Part shown: in pieces, positions 7,299 through 17,900 of the stretch
Position numbering within the stretch: the first letter of the stretch is position 1
How the letters are laid out: each line of letters starts with the position of its first letter
Virus record (IMG/VR): IMGVR_UViG_3300017770_003026
Coordinates: 1-40,425 of that record
DNA length: 40,425 nt
From: a virus
Direction: 5' to 3' (one strand)
Translations under genes and position numbers: made by a program
The notes under the pieces: model-generated
Seen by the model: the letters and a program-made list of their open reading frames with translations, nothing else
Database searches by the model: none
Told to the model about the DNA's origin: nothing

Positions 7299-7563
7299 GT
7301 CTACTTAAAATTTCACTCTTAGAAAGACTTGCATTGGCTTTAACGCCACGTTGCTTTGCCTCTTTAAGGAGTTGAGTTTTAGTTAACTTATCGAAATCAC
7401 ATTTACCTGAACCTTTCTTCTTAGTAGAAGTCTTCTTGGTTGTTGCTTTTTTCTTTGTCGAAGCCTTAGGTTTTGGCTCAGCTGGTATTTCTTCTGGAAA
7501 TACTTCCTCAATAATATTGGGTACTGTTGCTCTACCTAAGATCTTGTTTATCCATTTAAACAT
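7288..7563 (-). CDS. lysine-rich protein with C-terminal SAP/Rho-N-like domain, 91 aa
   Basis: Starts at the ATG whose complement is 7561-7563, behind a strong GGAGG; an upstream in-frame start lacks support. The N-terminus (MFKWINKILGRA) is followed by a Pro/Glu segment and a histone-H1-like linker KASTKKKATTKKTSTKKKGS at residues 35-54. The C-terminal 35 residues (LTKTQLLKEAKQRGVKANAS, then SKSEILSRL) look like a SAP or Rho N-terminal helix-extended-helix domain, which usually binds DNA or RNA. It is antisense to its neighbours and has its own late-type box. A DNA-binding or packaging role is plausible (inference). Confidence 0.65.
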   Translation of the reverse strand: MFKWINKILGRATVPNIIEEVFPEEIPAEPKPKASTKKKATTKKTSTKKKGSGKCDFDKLTKTQLLKEAKQRGVKANASLSKSEILSRLKA

Positions 7564-7586
7564 AATTTTCCTCCTATAGGAACATA

Positions 7587-7594
7587 TATTTAAT
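7587..7594 (-). promoter_or_regulatory. late-type box ATTAAATA, minus strand
   Basis: On the minus strand ATTAAATA matches the late consensus at 6 of 8. Predicted start near 7581 leaves a 17-nt leader with TAGGAGGAAAATT before the ATG at 7563. It overlaps the plus-strand late box at 7592-7599, making a divergent pair. Confidence 0.4.
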
Positions 7595-7599
7595 AAATA
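7592..7599 (+). promoter_or_regulatory. T4-type late promoter box AATAAATA
   Basis: AATAAATA followed by C matches the late consensus at 7 of 8. Predicted start near 7605, leader about 16 nt with AGGAGAAG before ATG 7621. It would serve the cluster of three small genes at 7621-8240. Confidence 0.6.
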
Positions 7600-7620
7600 C
7601 ATTACACAGGAGAAGCAAAT

Positions 7621-7812
7621 ATGGCTCAAAGAAAAGTATCAAGAGTATTCAATAAAGGTGAACTAACACTAGACAAAGTAGTTGGTGTAAGGCCTGATAA
7701 TACAAATCAATTTATTAAGGCACCACTTAGAAAGGATACAACTTTTCGTAGAGGCGTACCTTCAATGAAGACCGTTGCAAATGAAACTGCTGACGGATTT
7801 AAGAAAAACTAG
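7621..7812 (+). CDS. hypothetical late protein, 63 aa
   Basis: A small basic protein (MAQRKVSRVFNKGELTLDKV) without membrane segments or recognisable domain. The ribosome site ACAGGAGAA lies 6-7 nt from the ATG and a late box sits just upstream. It is followed after 9 nt by a small membrane-protein gene, with which it is probably cotranscribed. Function unknown. Confidence 0.6.
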   Translation: MAQRKVSRVFNKGELTLDKVVGVRPDNTNQFIKAPLRKDTTFRRGVPSMKTVANETADGFKKN

Positions 7813-7821
7813 GAGTAATTT

Positions 7822-7986
7822 ATGACTAACTGGATAAAAGCAAGAATTGACGAGCGTACATCTTGGGATGGAGCCGCTCTTATTGCAGTAGGTGTTATTG
7901 TATTGATTGCAGGACCTTTTGCTAAATTAGCCGCATACGGTGCTATTGCATACGGTGCTTGGACTATTTGGAAAAAAGAAGACTAA
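7822..7986 (+). CDS. small membrane protein, 54 aa
   Basis: The ATG at 7822 follows AGGAGTAATTT; the ORF ends at TAA 7984-7986. It encodes a short charged N-terminus (MTNWIKARIDERTSWDG), then a hydrophobic stretch AALIAVGVIVLIAGPFAKLA, then AYGAIAYGAWTIW and a charged KKED end. One or two transmembrane helices are likely. Composition, ribosome site and tight spacing to both neighbours support it. The function, including any holin role, cannot be told from sequence. Confidence 0.6.
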   Translation: MTNWIKARIDERTSWDGAALIAVGVIVLIAGPFAKLAAYGAIAYGAWTIWKKED

Positions 7987-7988
7987 TA

Positions 7989-8240
7989 ATGTTAGTAGGA
8001 AAATATGATTTCACATATGTAAATTCAGGCAATGTTAGAACATTGCCTGGTGGGTTTACTAAGCCATTATTTAATATTACAATAACAGATACTGAAACTG
8101 ATACTACAATTGAAGTTGATGATGTTGTAGAGGTGTTTGAACGTGAAGATTGGTTAGATACTATCTATACCAACAGTAAAAGAGCATGTGATAACCCAGA
8201 CGACGAAGCATGTTGCTATAAAACAGCACGTTACGTCTAA
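7989..8240 (+). CDS. hypothetical protein, 83 aa
   Basis: Start placed at ATG 7989, 2 nt after the upstream stop; an earlier in-frame start overlaps the membrane-protein gene. The protein is acidic, beta-prone in its first 60 residues (FNITITDTETDTTIEVDDVV) and has cysteines near the C-terminus (RACDNPDDEACCY). Its TAA stop shares bases with the TAG stop of the convergent minus-strand gene (CTAA at 8237-8240). No family recognised. Confidence 0.55.
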   Translation: MLVGKYDFTYVNSGNVRTLPGGFTKPLFNITITDTETDTTIEVDDVVEVFEREDWLDTIYTNSKRACDNPDDEACCYKTARYV

Positions 8241-8524
8241 AGTTTACTAATATCTAAACCACTAGACGCAGGCATATCCCAGATGTTTTTCTTGGTTACG
8301 CCCATCTTTTGTGCAAATTTCTTTGCATCACAATTCTTACATACATGAAAATAGTTGTTCGAAATACGTTTAGGATCCATTGATCCTCTTGGACGTTCGA
8401 ACTCTGTATTACAATTATCACAACGCATTACTACTAATGTTACATCACGACTATAGGTATGTTCCTTGCCGGTTTTACTTTTACGAACGTGCCTGGTTTG
8501 TGATTTAAATTCTCTTATAAACAT
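8237..8524 (-). CDS. zinc-ribbon-like protein, 95 aa
   Basis: Read from the ATG complementary to 8522-8524 (MFIREFKSQTRHVRKSKTGK). After a basic N-terminus come two CxxC pairs, MRCDNCNTEF at about residues 43-52 and HVCKNCDAKK near 70-79, typical of a treble-clef or zinc-ribbon that would bind one zinc ion. The short spacing and basic surround suggest nucleic-acid binding, as in small phage regulators or HNH-related fragments, though no HNH catalytic motif is visible. There is no Shine-Dalgarno sequence; a late-type box is placed to start the message at the AUG. Function unknown. Confidence 0.6.
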   Translation of the reverse strand: MFIREFKSQTRHVRKSKTGKEHTYSRDVTLVVMRCDNCNTEFERPRGSMDPKRISNNYFHVCKNCDAKKFAQKMGVTKKNIWDMPASSGLDISKL

Positions 8525-8529
8525 AACTA

Positions 8530-8537
8530 TATTTACA
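8530..8537 (-). promoter_or_regulatory. late-type box TGTAAATA, minus strand, leaderless geometry
   Basis: On the minus strand TGTAAATA (7 of 8 to consensus) is followed by TAGTT and then ATG, so the expected late start falls on the A of the start codon at 8524. This is the same spacing as at 1845 and 3863, and again no ribosome site is present. Confidence 0.45.
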
Positions 8538-8557
8538 TTAAGATTATAAAAACATAG

Positions 8558-8565
8558 ACTAAATA
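8558..8565 (+). promoter_or_regulatory. late-type promoter box ACTAAATA
   Basis: ACTAAATA followed by C matches the late consensus at 6 of 8. Predicted start at 8571, directly at AAGGAG, giving a 12-nt leader for the A-type Fe-S carrier gene. It forms a divergent pair with the minus-strand box at 8530-8537. Confidence 0.5.
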
Positions 8566-8582
8566 CTACAAAGGAGTTGAAT

Positions 8583-8960
8583 ATGATCACACTTACTGAT
8601 GCCGCAAAAACACAATTAGACAAATTATGTACAGATAATAGCGTATACGCTGTTACTTTAGGCATGAAAGGTGGTGGCTGTGCTGGGTTCGAATACGATT
8701 GGGACACTGCTACAGAACGTTCAGATCTTGAAGATGACGCATTAATTGTTGAAGCTGGCAATGGAAACTTAGCAGTTGAAACAATGAGTTTACTTTATCT
8801 TGCAGGTTCAACTATTGATTACAAAACAAGCATTATAGGATCGCAGTTTGAAATAGACAATCCTATGTCTAAAAGCAGTTGCGGCTGTGGTGTTAGCATT
8901 AACATAGACATGGACAAACTTGCTGAACAAGAACAAATTCTTGCAACAGAATTAAAATAG
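8583..8960 (+). CDS. A-type iron-sulfur carrier (SufA/IscA/ErpA/HesB family)
   Basis: Start at ATG 8583, 6 nt after AAGGAG; the in-frame TTG at 8577 abuts the ribosome site. The 125-aa protein has the family's three cluster-binding cysteines: C33 in GGGCAGFEY and C100/C102 in SSCGCGVSI. A-type proteins accept Fe-S clusters from a scaffold such as SufBCD and hand them to apo-proteins. Its C-terminal tail (DKLAEQEQILATELK) extends somewhat beyond the usual end. It is not in the suf operon 23 kb downstream but stands under a late-type box, 21 nt before the 4085-aa virion gene. It supplies the A component missing from the phage sufBCDSE operon (inference). Confidence 0.9.
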   Translation: MITLTDAAKTQLDKLCTDNSVYAVTLGMKGGGCAGFEYDWDTATERSDLEDDALIVEAGNGNLAVETMSLLYLAGSTIDYKTSIIGSQFEIDNPMSKSSCGCGVSINIDMDKLAEQEQILATELK

Positions 8961-8981
8961 CCCGTTGGAGTATAATTTAAA

Positions 8982-11900
8982 ATGGCAAAACAAGACGTAA
9001 ACATTGGTGTAGAAGGTAACGACGGTACAGGCGATTCAATTCGCGAGTCGTTTCGTAAGGTAAACGAAAACTTTAATGAATTATATGCAGTATTTGGTGA
9101 AGGTGGCCAAATATCACTTACAGACTTAGGTGACATTGCAATTGACTCGTTTGAAAACTTTCCAAGTACAGACTCAGCGCCAGTTATGGCAGGTATCAAT
9201 AATGATACACAAGGTAGTAAATTAGAGTTTTTTAGATTTGCTTCAGATAAATTTATAGATCCTACACTAGATGATAGTATTGCATTTGATGCAAGTAGAA
9301 TAGACGACGATGGCAGACCTGTTATTGTTGTTAGAGCAGTCAAAAGTGACTTAGCAAGTGATAGTGCTCCAACACTAGGCGGAAACTTAGACATGGCTGG
9401 AAACTTTGTTGCATACAATCCAGCGCCAGCAAATACTTGGAAACAAAAAGCAGAAGACAACGGCTACACCATTGACGATGTTCTTATTACTAAAGGTTAC
9501 GCAGACTCCAATTACTTAAAAGGTGGTGGTACTGGAACAGGATCACAACTAAGAGTTAGAACAGAAGATGAAATATCTACTGAGGATTATACATTTACAA
9601 TTAATAGTTACACTAGTGGTAACGCAGTTATTAATGACAGATATATTGATGGTGTATTAACAACAGGACAAGGACACGGCTTTGATAGTTCAGCAAATGG
9701 TGCTTCCTTTACATACAGTTCAACATTAACATCAGCAATAGACCAAACAAGTACAAAAGCATTAACAGATTTAACAGAATTTCCTACTGGTACATTCTTT
9801 GTAAGAGTTGTTAGTGATACACAACTTGGCTTATACAGAACTAAAACAGACGCAGAAGCAGGAACAAATAAATTAAATGTAGCAGGCGGTACTGGTACAC
9901 AACAATTAGCAGACTTTTATTATCAGCCTAAAAAATTAACAGGCGACTTCCTTGCTAACGAAGCAATACCAAGAGAAAGCATTGTCCGTAGACAAGGTGA
10001 TCAAATGGCAGGCAAATTATACTTGGAAGATCATCCAGGTGAACTTGCAGGCATAGGTACTCCTAATGGTATAGAAGATTTACAAGCGGCATCAAAATTT
10101 TATGTAGACAACACAAGTTTTGCTTCAAACATTAATTTGTTTGTTAGTACAACAGGTGATGACACACAAGCATCAACACCTCCGGGCAAAGAAGGACGTT
10201 CACTAGCATATGCATATAGATCAGTAAACGCCGCGGCACGTAGAGCAGAAGAAATTGTTGTATCAAGTCCAGTAGAACCTGGTCCATACATGCAGAAAAT
10301 TGAGTACGGTGCTAATGCACAATCACTTGTATCATCTAAAATTTATAGTGCAGACTTTAAAGCAGGTGAAAGAGCAGATTACGGAGCATCAACTGAAAAG
10401 TTTAACTCACTTGTTATTCAAAACAAAGACTTTGTTATTGCAGAAACAATTAAATGGGTAAGTTTACAAATTGCAACAGCAAATGCTGACCTTACACTTA
10501 CTGAAAGTGATCCAACTTATATATGGAAAAACTTTGCATACAACGAAGCAATATGTGCAAGAGACTTAGGTTACATTATTGATGCAGGTAGACTTGATAC
10601 ACGTTCAAGTACAACAGCAAACAAATTATCAAGAAGTGCTGGTTTAAGATACTACAGTAATTCAAGTGGTAGACTTGCTGTTACTACACAAGAAGCACAA
10701 ACTATTGCAACAATTAACAAAGCAAAAGAACTTTTTGAATCTTACATTTTAATTAACACAGCATATCCAAATCCACTTAACGCAGATTACGATCAGTTTT
10801 TTGATGTTGGTTTAGTTGACGCACCAAGTGCGGCTATTGATGTGTTCAGTGCTAAGATTGGTATTGTTACAAACATTATTGACAATGGTATTGACTCAGC
10901 ACCAGCACTAAGAGAAGGTGCTCCATATGTACTTAGAATTACCAATGGCGGTAATGACAGTGTATGGCAAGGTAAAGATTTAAACACAGACCTTATACCA
11001 GGTAAAGTTGTAACAGGCTCACGTAGTGGTGCTATTGGTAGAATTATTACATACAGTAATGATATTAATGATGCTACTAACACAGACGAACTAGAACTAA
11101 TACTTGAAGAACCATTTGAGTTTTTAGTTGACGGTGCTGGTAGAGATATTCAAAACGTTGAAGTTTCAGATTCGTTAGGTGACGAACTAGAATACGGTAA
11201 CAGAGTTAGTCAAAAACAAATTACTATTAAAGTTGAATCAGGTATTTACGAAGAAGACTATCCAATTAAAGTAAGCTCACAAGTTTCAGTTGTTGGTGAC
11301 GAGATGAGACGTGCAATTATACGTCCAAAGAATCGTGTATCACAATCTAAATGGGCAAACACTTATTTTTATCGTGACAAATACTTTGATGGCTTAACAC
11401 TACACAGCAACACAGTAACGTTTGCAGACGAGGTTGCTCTTACACTTGCTGGCGGTACGTTAACAGCATACAAAGGTGATATACTTACACAAACAAGTAC
11501 GTTTACATACAACGAAGCAAAGTGTAGACGTGACATACAATATATTTTAGAACAAGCAGGGTTTGATATTGTACTAGGTACAAACTATAACCAGATTGTT
11601 CAAGGTCTTGCATATCAAAACACAAGTGCAGGCGTTGTACAAGCAAGTCAATTACAACAAGAATTAGCGTCAATTGGATTTGCAGGCAACAGAGTAGCAT
11701 TATTAGATGACGTTGCAGACAACACTTCAGCATTAAGTAGATCAAGAGCATACTTTGCTACTGTACTTGATCTTATTGAAAATGGTAACACAGATGAAAA
11801 CAGTGTTAACAGTCCAGGTGACGGTAACTATGTTGCTGACATTACAAGTACACTTGTATTCCCAGACTTTAACGGTGTTGATTCAAACAAAGTTGCGGCA

Positions 11901-14900
11901 AGAGACAAACTACAAGCAAACAAACCGTTTATTAAAACAGAAATTATTGCACACATTAATAATGACACTACTCCTCCAGCAGGATTTGATAGTGACATGG
12001 AAGACTTGCTTGAACAAAACATTGGACGTTGGACTGATGCATTAACATATAACATTTTATATGGCGGTAATGATGCGGCTTCAACACAAGCAAGACTATA
12101 CTTTACAGATACTTCGCTTAACATTAATGGTACATACCAAACAGTTGTTAAAGCGGCTATTACACATTTCAAAACTATTGTTACAGATATTTTAACAGGT
12201 GTTACACGTTCAGGTGCAACCGGTAACGATAACACTGACGGTATTAACGATCAGGTAGTAAGTGGTGACAATGCAAGTGCAACAGAAGGTAGTGAAGCAC
12301 AATCATTACTTGATATTATCTACAATGCTGTTAACAATCAAACATTGCCAACAGGTGTTACACTTCCTACATCAGCACTAAATGCCGCAGATATTTCACA
12401 GGCACTTAGAGATGCTAAAGGTGATATTGATACAAACATTGCTAGTGGCGATGCAAGTGTTAATATTATCGATCTAACTATTGACTTTATTAATAGTAAT
12501 ACAGATTCAAGAGCAGTTGTACAAGAAGATGTTGTAAACGGCACAGCAGTAGTTGTTACATACAATGATGGATATAACCCTGCAGGAGCAAACTTCTCAG
12601 CAAGTCCACAGTTTAATTTAACAGATGATCTAAAATTAAACGGTGCGTTACAATCAGGATTAAAAGTTGCTTCAGCTGATACAACAAATACAAAAGACTT
12701 TGACATGGGTTGGCATTATGCTTCAGACTCACGCAAACCAATTAATACAAACAGTGCATTAAGTGTTAACAACTTAGGCAACAGAATTAACGCAAGTTTA
12801 ATTTTAGCAGAAAACAAAATCAATATACAAGAAGATATATATGATTGGATGGACATCCAAGCAACAGCGGCACAAACAGCAGGCTTTGGTACTTGGGCAG
12901 AAACAACTATTGTATTCACTGGAACAGTAACGGCTGTTAAAGGCGAAACAATGACACAGGCAACTACAGGTGCTAGTGGTAAAGTTAAAGATGATCCAAT
13001 TAACGCCGCAGGTAAAACAACAGTTGTACTTGTATCGCCAACAACAATATTCAATACTGCTAACCAATTAACAGGTAGCGAATCAGGATCGCATGGTGCG
13101 GCAGGAGTTCCAGAAAGTGTTAACGTAGGTAAGTTTAGTTTTACTACTAAGTGTAAAAGAGATATTGGATACATTGTAGATGCACTTGCAAATGACTTAA
13201 CCAAAGGTCGTAACGATGCATCAATGCAAGTCCAAGGCTTGTACTACGAAGGCGCAGTAGAAGTTGGACAAGAAGAAATTACAACACAAGCAATCAGTAG
13301 AATTGCTACTGTTTGTGAAAGTTTACTTAATGTTGCAGGCATACAAGAGCCAAACGGAACAGTACTAACAACTTGGAAAACTAACTTTGCGGCGGCTGAA
13401 GATGGTTCAAGTGGTGTAGTAACTAACCTTATTAACACAATAACATACGCTTTCAATCCAGAATACAATCCACCAATACACAACAGAGACATGGATGTGT
13501 TCTTAATGAACGATGCTACAATTATACGTAACTGTACTGTACAAGGACACGGTGGATTTATGACAGTGCTTGACCCTGCAGGTCAAATTCTTACTAAGTC
13601 ACCATATATCCAAACAGGTTCAAGTTTCTCACAATCAGTTAACAAGCAAGCATTTAGAGGTGGTATGTTTGTTGATGGATTTAACGGTAACATGCCATTA
13701 GAAATTGTAGGTCGTAAAAATGGTAACAACTTTAGATTGTTTGCAAGAAGTAAACGCTCACAAGTTCAAGTTAATGGCGTAGGTGTAGGACACGGTTTAT
13801 TTGTAAGACGTCCTGAAGTTCCAGCACCATTTTATGTAAACGGTATACGTTACCAAGTTAACTCAATTATTAACCATGATCAAGAAAACGGTACTTGTGA
13901 ACTTATACTAGATGACAACTCAGGTGTTAAAGATGGTAACGGAAACGGCTTAGGCTGGGAAGGTCCAGTTACACATTATACACTAGTTAATGATGTAAGA
14001 ACTCCACAGTACGGACAAAGTGAAAACTATACAACAGTATTACAAACAGCTGGTAACAGATCACAGTTAGGTAATGACTTTACACAAATTAACGACTTAG
14101 GTTACGGTCTACTTGTTACTAACACAGGTTTATCAGAGATGGTTGGTATGTTCACATACTACTGTCATGCGGCATACTATGCAAACAACGGTTCTGAAAT
14201 TAGATCCGTAGGTGGTTCAAATGCTTATGGTAACTTTGGTTTAGTTGCGGCAGGTAGTGACCCTAACGAAGTTCCACAAAGCGGTGAACTAGCATACAAC
14301 ACTGTACAAACTGCTAAAGTATATAGAAACGAATCAGCACAGTTTGAAGCAGAAGAACAACAAAACTATGTGTATGTTTACGATACAGACTTTATTCCTT
14401 TACCAGAAGGTGAAATTGATATTACCTTTGCAGAAAGAACTGCACTAGTTTCATTTACAGGAACAAATACTGTTGAAGTTACTGGACACGGATACGAAAC
14501 TGGTACTAAGGTTACAATCGAAAATACTGTAGGTGTTACAGGACTAAATGACGATCACTATATTAATAGAGTTGATGCAAATACATTTACAATATTCTCA
14601 GATGCGGCACTAACAAGTGCTAGAAACTTCTCAGGATCTTTATCAACGTTAGGTGCTATTATACCAGCAGACGAAGCAGGCACTGATGTAAGAAAATATG
14701 AAGTTGTAAATGTTATACCAGCAATAGTAGAAGATTTAATTCCAGCAGTTAACCAACAAGAGTTTACACTTAGTGGTGCAGTTAAAGCACACTATGGTGA
14801 TACAGTTACACAAGAAACTACAGGTGCTATTGGTAAAGTAGTTAGACCACAAAGAACAAGTAATGTTGACGGTGTAGTAGTTGGTGGAACAACATTGTTT

Positions 14901-17900
14901 ATATCACAAGCAGACAGTCCAGCGGCATTGTTTAATACTAGTGATAAAATTAAAATTACAGATGTATATTCTAACACAGACACAACAGAATTTACTGACA
15001 ACATAACTATTAATACTATTGACAGTAGTTCTGATACTAGTGGACTTCCTCTAAAAGGTGGCAATGGTGCTGTTTGGAAAATTACATTTAGTAACCAAAC
15101 ATCAGATAGTACTAGTGCAACAGGCGGACTAGCACAACAGTTATATGGTGGCGAGTCAGTTGTTATTAGAACAAGAGCTAAAGTTATATTTGACAATGTT
15201 GAAAGTACAGACATTCGTCCTTCAACAGCAGTTGTATTATCAGAAGGTTCTAAGGTTTATAGATCACTTGCATTTAATGAGCAAGCAATTTCATCATGGG
15301 GCGATACAGCAGATCAAACATTACCTTCAGGATTTAACCTTGTAACATTTGATGACAACTACAAATACATATTAGCAACAGTTGCAAAGTCTAAATTTGA
15401 ATCACAAGTTAAACTAACACTAGGTGCTGGAGTTGCAGTAACACGTGGTGATGTAGTTACACAAGGAAGTGCAAGTGGTGTTGTTACAGAATCACAAGCA
15501 GGTGCTACTGTAATTTACCTAAGTGATTGGAACGGAACATCATTTACTACAAGCTCTATTACAATAAATGCAACAAGTACAACAGTAACAGACGTTGTAG
15601 AATTTAGTAACACTGCAACATTCGGTGCAACAGCAGGTGATACAAAAGTTGCTCTTACAAGTCCTGTAACTGATGCAGATTCTTTGGGCAGACTTAACAG
15701 CGGTTCAATGATATTTGGTTGGAAAGACAGAGTACATGTTGTTGTAGCATACCATGATGGTGAAGGTAATACACAAGGTACTCCGGCAGCCGGAACACAA
15801 TTAACAGGCTTCCCATACTTTGAAGTTGGTGCGGCGGCATTAGTTGATAAGAACACACAAGTAAATCCAACACCTCCAGGTACAGGTATTGCTCGTCCAT
15901 TAGACATAGGTAGTACACAACAAGTTGTTTTAAGTGTTGGTGCGCAGGACGGTATTGGTGCAAGTATTACTGTTAATATTTCACTTAACAGAGCAACAGG
16001 ACATGACTTTAGTAACATTGGTACTGGTGGATTTAACACTAGTAACTATCCAAACATACTATTTGGTAACCCTTCAGAAGCAAAAGCAGAAGCATATACT
16101 AACTCCGACGTAGCTGAAAAATCTCAAGTTTGGGAAAGAGGCAAAGGGCGTGTGTTTGTTATGTCAACAGACGAAGATGGATTCTTTAGAGTTGGTAAGT
16201 TCTTTGAAGTTGACCAAGGTACAGGTACAGTTAAGTTTGCGGCACAAATTAATATCTCAGGCTTAGACGGACTAGGATTTAGAGATGGTGAAACAATTAG
16301 TAAGTTCACTGGTGATAACGGTATGTCACCAATTGATAACAGTACAGTTCCAACATCATATGCTGTAGAACAATACATTGATAGACGTCTTGGATTTGAT
16401 AGAAATATGAATGTTAAGGCGGCACTCTTAGGTGATGGCTTCCTTCCACAAAAGAATCCAATACTAACAATTACAAGAGATTCAAATAACAATCCAAATC
16501 ATACACTGAACATGCAGTCAGGTAGACTTGTACAGTTAGCAGATCCAACTGATGACTTAGATGCAACTACAAAACAATATGTTGATAAGCGTGTTTTTGC
16601 TAATGACGAAGTTCAAGAACTTAAAGACATTGAACTAAATGATATTAGTTTTGAAGATGATTATGGTAAAAACGATTTATTAGTACTTACAGGTAACAGA
16701 AGAGTCTATGTTAAACAAACAATTGGTAACCCAGATGATTGGAGAATTGGACAATTAATTACTGGTGTTGCTTCTGAAACAGCGGCATACATTGAAGACC
16801 TAGAAGCCAAGACACTTGATAACGGTGAAGAAATATATGTACTAACATACTCACCATTACAAATTACAAGTATTCAAACTAGTGGTGCTAACAATAACTT
16901 AACAGCACAAAGAGGATTTACTGTTACACAGTCTGGCACAGGTGCTACAGGTGAAATACTTTGGGAACAAGATCAAAGTACAACAAATGAAAATAGACAA
17001 GTAACACAAGGTAATGAAATACGTTTAATTAACACAACTGGTACATTTGTTGCTGGTAATAGTGCAAACGTATTAACAATTACAGACTTGTTTGGTACAG
17101 CAGTTTCAACAACAGTTTACCCATTATCAATAACAATACCAACTGTATCAGACTTTAGTAATGAAAAGATAGAGAATACAGATGGTGCATATGGTAATAC
17201 AACAGGCGGCTTTGATGGTGCAGTTGTAACAACTACATTAGAATTTGCAAACGCAAGTGAATCAAATCTGTCAGGTGATGGCGTACCAGGAAGTACAACA
17301 AGAAGTGATGTTAACATTGCAGTCGAGCGTATACGTGGTACAATGGATAGCAATGGTCAATTATTAGACCCAGGTTCAACTAAAGTTAACCTACAACTAC
17401 AAGCACAAAGTATTATTAATGCTGATGTAAACAACGAAGCAGACATTATACAATCAAAACTTGATATGAATAATGCTCCTGTACTTACTAACAGTAATAA
17501 CTTTGAAGATGCAAGTACAGCAGGACAACGTACAAAACAAGCCAATCAAGGTTTAGCGGCATTTAATGCAGATGTGTTTGCTGAAGATCAAATTTGGACA
17601 CTACAAGGTGCTGACGTTACAGCGTTTATTGCATCACTAGCAGTCAATGATGTTATTACACAAACTGCTGGTGCAAAAGAAGCATACGTAGTTGCTACTG
17701 ACACAGGCGTTAACCAAATTAAAGTTAGAGTATCAACAGCATTTACTATTGGTAATGCTGGTGCAAATAGACTTACAAGAATATCTATTAACCAAAGTGA
17801 CTATACACAAGATGCTGATGCACAAAGTAATACAACTATTAATACAATATTAAATACAGGCTTTATAAATGTTAAAGACCGTGGTATTACTTTTGATAAG

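Noticed and set aside
12716-13204. Long minus-strand open frame (162 codons) inside the giant structural gene, and similar ones at 11828-12235 and 15515-16039
   Set aside because: They are antisense to a clear coding frame, have unnatural Val/Ser/Thr/Leu-biased composition typical of the complement of Asn/Thr/Gly-rich genes, and lack ribosome sites.
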